Below, in pieces: positions 62,791 through 64,000 of a DNA stretch of 64,000 bases. Positions within the stretch are counted from its first letter, which is position 1; each line of letters opens with the position of its first letter. A model generated the notes under the pieces. It worked only from the letters and a program-made list of their open reading frames with translations, was not told the DNA's origin and ran no database searches. The position numbers were made by a program, and so were the translations under genes. The DNA is from Paludibacteraceae bacterium (lineage in GTDB: Bacteria > Bacteroidota > Bacteroidia > Bacteroidales > Paludibacteraceae), in contig JAGCLD010000007.1 of assembly GCA_017647145.1 (NCBI GenBank), positions 62,001-126,000 on the forward strand, in the 5' to 3' direction.

Positions 62791-62869
62791 TATAAACGGC
62801 GTGCCGTGTCCGCCAATTATATTATTACATTACTTATTTACTCTCGGACACGGCACGCCGTGTCCCTAC
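62786..62869. repeat. Mobilised inverted REP pair
   Basis: ACGGCGTGCCGTGTCCGCC (62786-62804) and CTCGGACACGGCACGCCGTG continuing TCCCTAC (62843-62869), in the same arrangement as the pair inside the RAYT gene at 51621-51691 but with a longer, unrelated linker. The remaining sequence to 63160 holds no supportable gene. Confidence 0.85.
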
Positions 62870-63167
62870 TTCCCACTGCTTCTCCCCACACAAATACTAA
62901 TCGCACTGTCACCCTTTAAGGGAGACGAGGCAATTTATTGCCGGAGGGGGTAACCTCAGCACAGCTCTTTTGAAAGCAATGCCATGTCCACCTGTTTTAT
63001 ATGCTTGTTCTCGGCATCAGCATGCAGTTTCCTCACTACCCCTACAGCAAAGCGCCCTACAGCGTAAGCGCCCTCTAAACTATCACCCATCCCCACACCC
63101 TTCCTCCGGCAAGCAAAACACCCTTCCTCAAAAAAAAGCCCTAACTTTGTAAATTTTTCCTACCGGA

Positions 63168-63310
63168 CACGTAGGATACACGTAGGATACACGTAGGATA
63201 CACGTAGGATACACGTAGGATACACGTAGGATATACGTAGGATATAGATACAAAACAGATAGGAACTAGATAGGAACTAGATAGGAACTAGATAGGAACT
63301 AGATAGGATG
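63168..63310. repeat. 11-bp-period array 3 (13 units)
   Basis: Six exact CACGTAGGATA, one TACGTAGGATA, one degenerate TAGATACAAAA, one CAGATAGGAAC, three TAGATAGGAAC and one TAGATAGGATG, contiguous and all 11 bases long (143 bases). The only columns shared by both unit types form TAGGA. CACGTAGGATA is nearly the reverse complement of the array 1 unit TATCCTACGTG. It lies about 200 bases upstream of the partial gene at 63514. Confidence 0.95.
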
Positions 63311-63430
63311 AAGATACCATAATAGTTCTTTCACCGAAAACCAACAATTAAGAACAAGGATATAATCCTATCCGCAAAAAAATAGCACTAATAGTGTCAA
63401 AAAATCCACATATAGGGTATAGTCAGATAG

Positions 63431-63438
63431 TATCTTTG
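63431..63438 (+). promoter_or_regulatory. -7 box for the partial IgGFc-type gene
   Basis: TATCTTTG, 75 bases before the ATG at 63514. No TTTG stands at the expected -33 position, so an additional activator may be needed. Confidence 0.5.
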
Positions 63439-63513
63439 TAACTGACAACGAGCACCCATACGCATAGGGTAACACGTTGTCATAACACAATGTCAATCAA
63501 TAATCTAACAGAT

Positions 63514-64000
63514 ATGAGAAAAAGTGTTCGTTTACAGCTGGCAGTTCTCAGCCTAATCCTAATGTCGCTTGGCACATCGCTGAGCATCAATGCACAAACA
63601 CCATCTACACTGGGAAAAGAGTTCTGGGTGTCCTTCATGGCAACAGAGAAAAGCCCGGACTTATCCTTGGCTATATCTGCAGAGAATGCCTGCAATCTAG
63701 TAGCTATTGAACATGTGGGAGTGAATGTATTAGGCAGCAACATTGCGGTGCCCGCAGGTCTCAACCCCATCAATGGATTGGGACACGAAGCCTATGTAAC
63801 ATCTTCAGAAGTTGTAGAGAATAAGGTTTTACGTCTGGAATTTGACGCTGAGGTAGCCTTGTTTGCATCCAACTATGTGTCAAAAGTATTTGACAATGCT
63901 GCTATATTACCAACAAGCGCATTGCTCAGCGAATATGTAGTACAGACCTACCCTAACTCTGAGGGAAAACGAGAGTTTGCTCCGGAATTTCTAATTGTTG
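63514..64000 (+). CDS. IgGFc-binding-domain-type secreted protein (partial, runs off right edge)
   Basis: The frame from ATG at 63514 is open to the window end (162 codons). MRKSVRLQLAVLSLILMSLG is a signal peptide ending near INAQ. It continues TLGKEFWVSFMATEKSPDLS, then LFASNYVSKVFDNAAILPTS and ALLSEYVVQTYPNS, clearly paralogous to residues 25-150 of the protein at 58046. The C-terminus is outside the window, so a T9SS domain is expected but unseen. The longest 11-bp array lies upstream. Confidence 0.82.
   Translation, partial: MRKSVRLQLAVLSLILMSLGTSLSINAQTPSTLGKEFWVSFMATEKSPDLSLAISAENACNLVAIEHVGVNVLGSNIAVPAGLNPINGLGHEAYVTSSEVVENKVLRLEFDAEVALFASNYVSKVFDNAAILPTSALLSEYVVQTYPNSEGKREFAPEFLIV

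Noticed and set aside
62402-63160. Short frames between the OmpA-family gene and the 11-bp array
   Set aside because: They fall on REP and hairpin repeats and lack any coding signature.
63168-63310. CRISPR array
   Set aside because: Units are 11 bases with no unique spacers and there are no cas genes.

Overview
The window looks like a chromosome segment from a T9SS-bearing member of the Bacteroidales (phylum Bacteroidota). Three things support this. Most promoters I could place follow the Bacteroidota pattern TTTG-N19/20-TAnnTTTG. The secreted proteins end in type A Por (T9SS) sorting domains. Several genes belong to Bacteroidota-typical families (GldA, DUF4924, DUF3078, DUF6359 lipoproteins). 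The species cannot be named from the sequence. There is no rRNA operon, CRISPR array, prophage or conjugative element. One tRNA gene (Lys, anticodon TTT) is present.

Layout. 1-2400: the start of an off-window exported protein, a 118-residue protein of unknown family, and a DUF6359 lipoprotein. 2600-12600: a CPA2 antiporter facing a long minus-strand operon argS-S4 protein-DUF4924-ftsW-murG-mutS2. 12600-16900: an 11-bp repeat array, then secretion cassette A (a large T9SS cargo protein plus a small protein with a Cys-Pro-Trp tail). 17000-24500: nadK, a tandem hairpin region that ends in a strong promoter, and the operon pdxJ-exbB-exbD-tonB-DJ-1-tcdA-lolD-DUF3078. 24600-28300: ftsY, infC-rpmI-rplT and queA. 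28300-29160: a gene-free stretch with hairpins and repeats. 29160-39150: minus-strand housekeeping genes tsaE, ruvB, gldA, ribH, a TPR membrane protein, der, a DUF3109 protein, recG, ispD and a THUMP methyltransferase. 39300-50500: PAP2 phosphatase, CotH-type lipoprotein, tRNA-Lys, rfbC, rel/spoT, fabH, rpmF, DUF177, an orphan histidine kinase, a GH88/105 hydrolase and Fe/Mn superoxide dismutase. 50600-55800: secretion cassette B, a duplicate of cassette A on the minus strand. It carries a REP-associated transposase between its two genes and the second 118-residue protein in front. 55800-64000: 11-bp arrays, a Ser/Thr-rich lipoprotein, an IgGFc-type T9SS protein followed by an OmpA-family protein, a REP/hairpin cluster, the longest 11-bp array, and the start of a second IgGFc-type protein.

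The most unusual signals are three. (1) A family of arrays with a strict 11-bp period repeats a conserved five-base core (TCCTA/TAGGA, GGTCC or GTTAC) with six variable bases between cores. Most lie just upstream of genes for exported proteins, and copy number differs between related loci. (2) A duplicated two-gene cassette pairs a T9SS cargo protein with a small protein whose tail (P-x-G-D/E-C-P-W-V, hydrophobic stretch, Arg cluster) has the layout of a protein-sorting signal. (3) Dispersed nested hairpins keep a conserved outer stem while the inner stem is swapped; related GC-rich hairpins upstream of pdxJ carry its promoter. Function for all three is inference from sequence.
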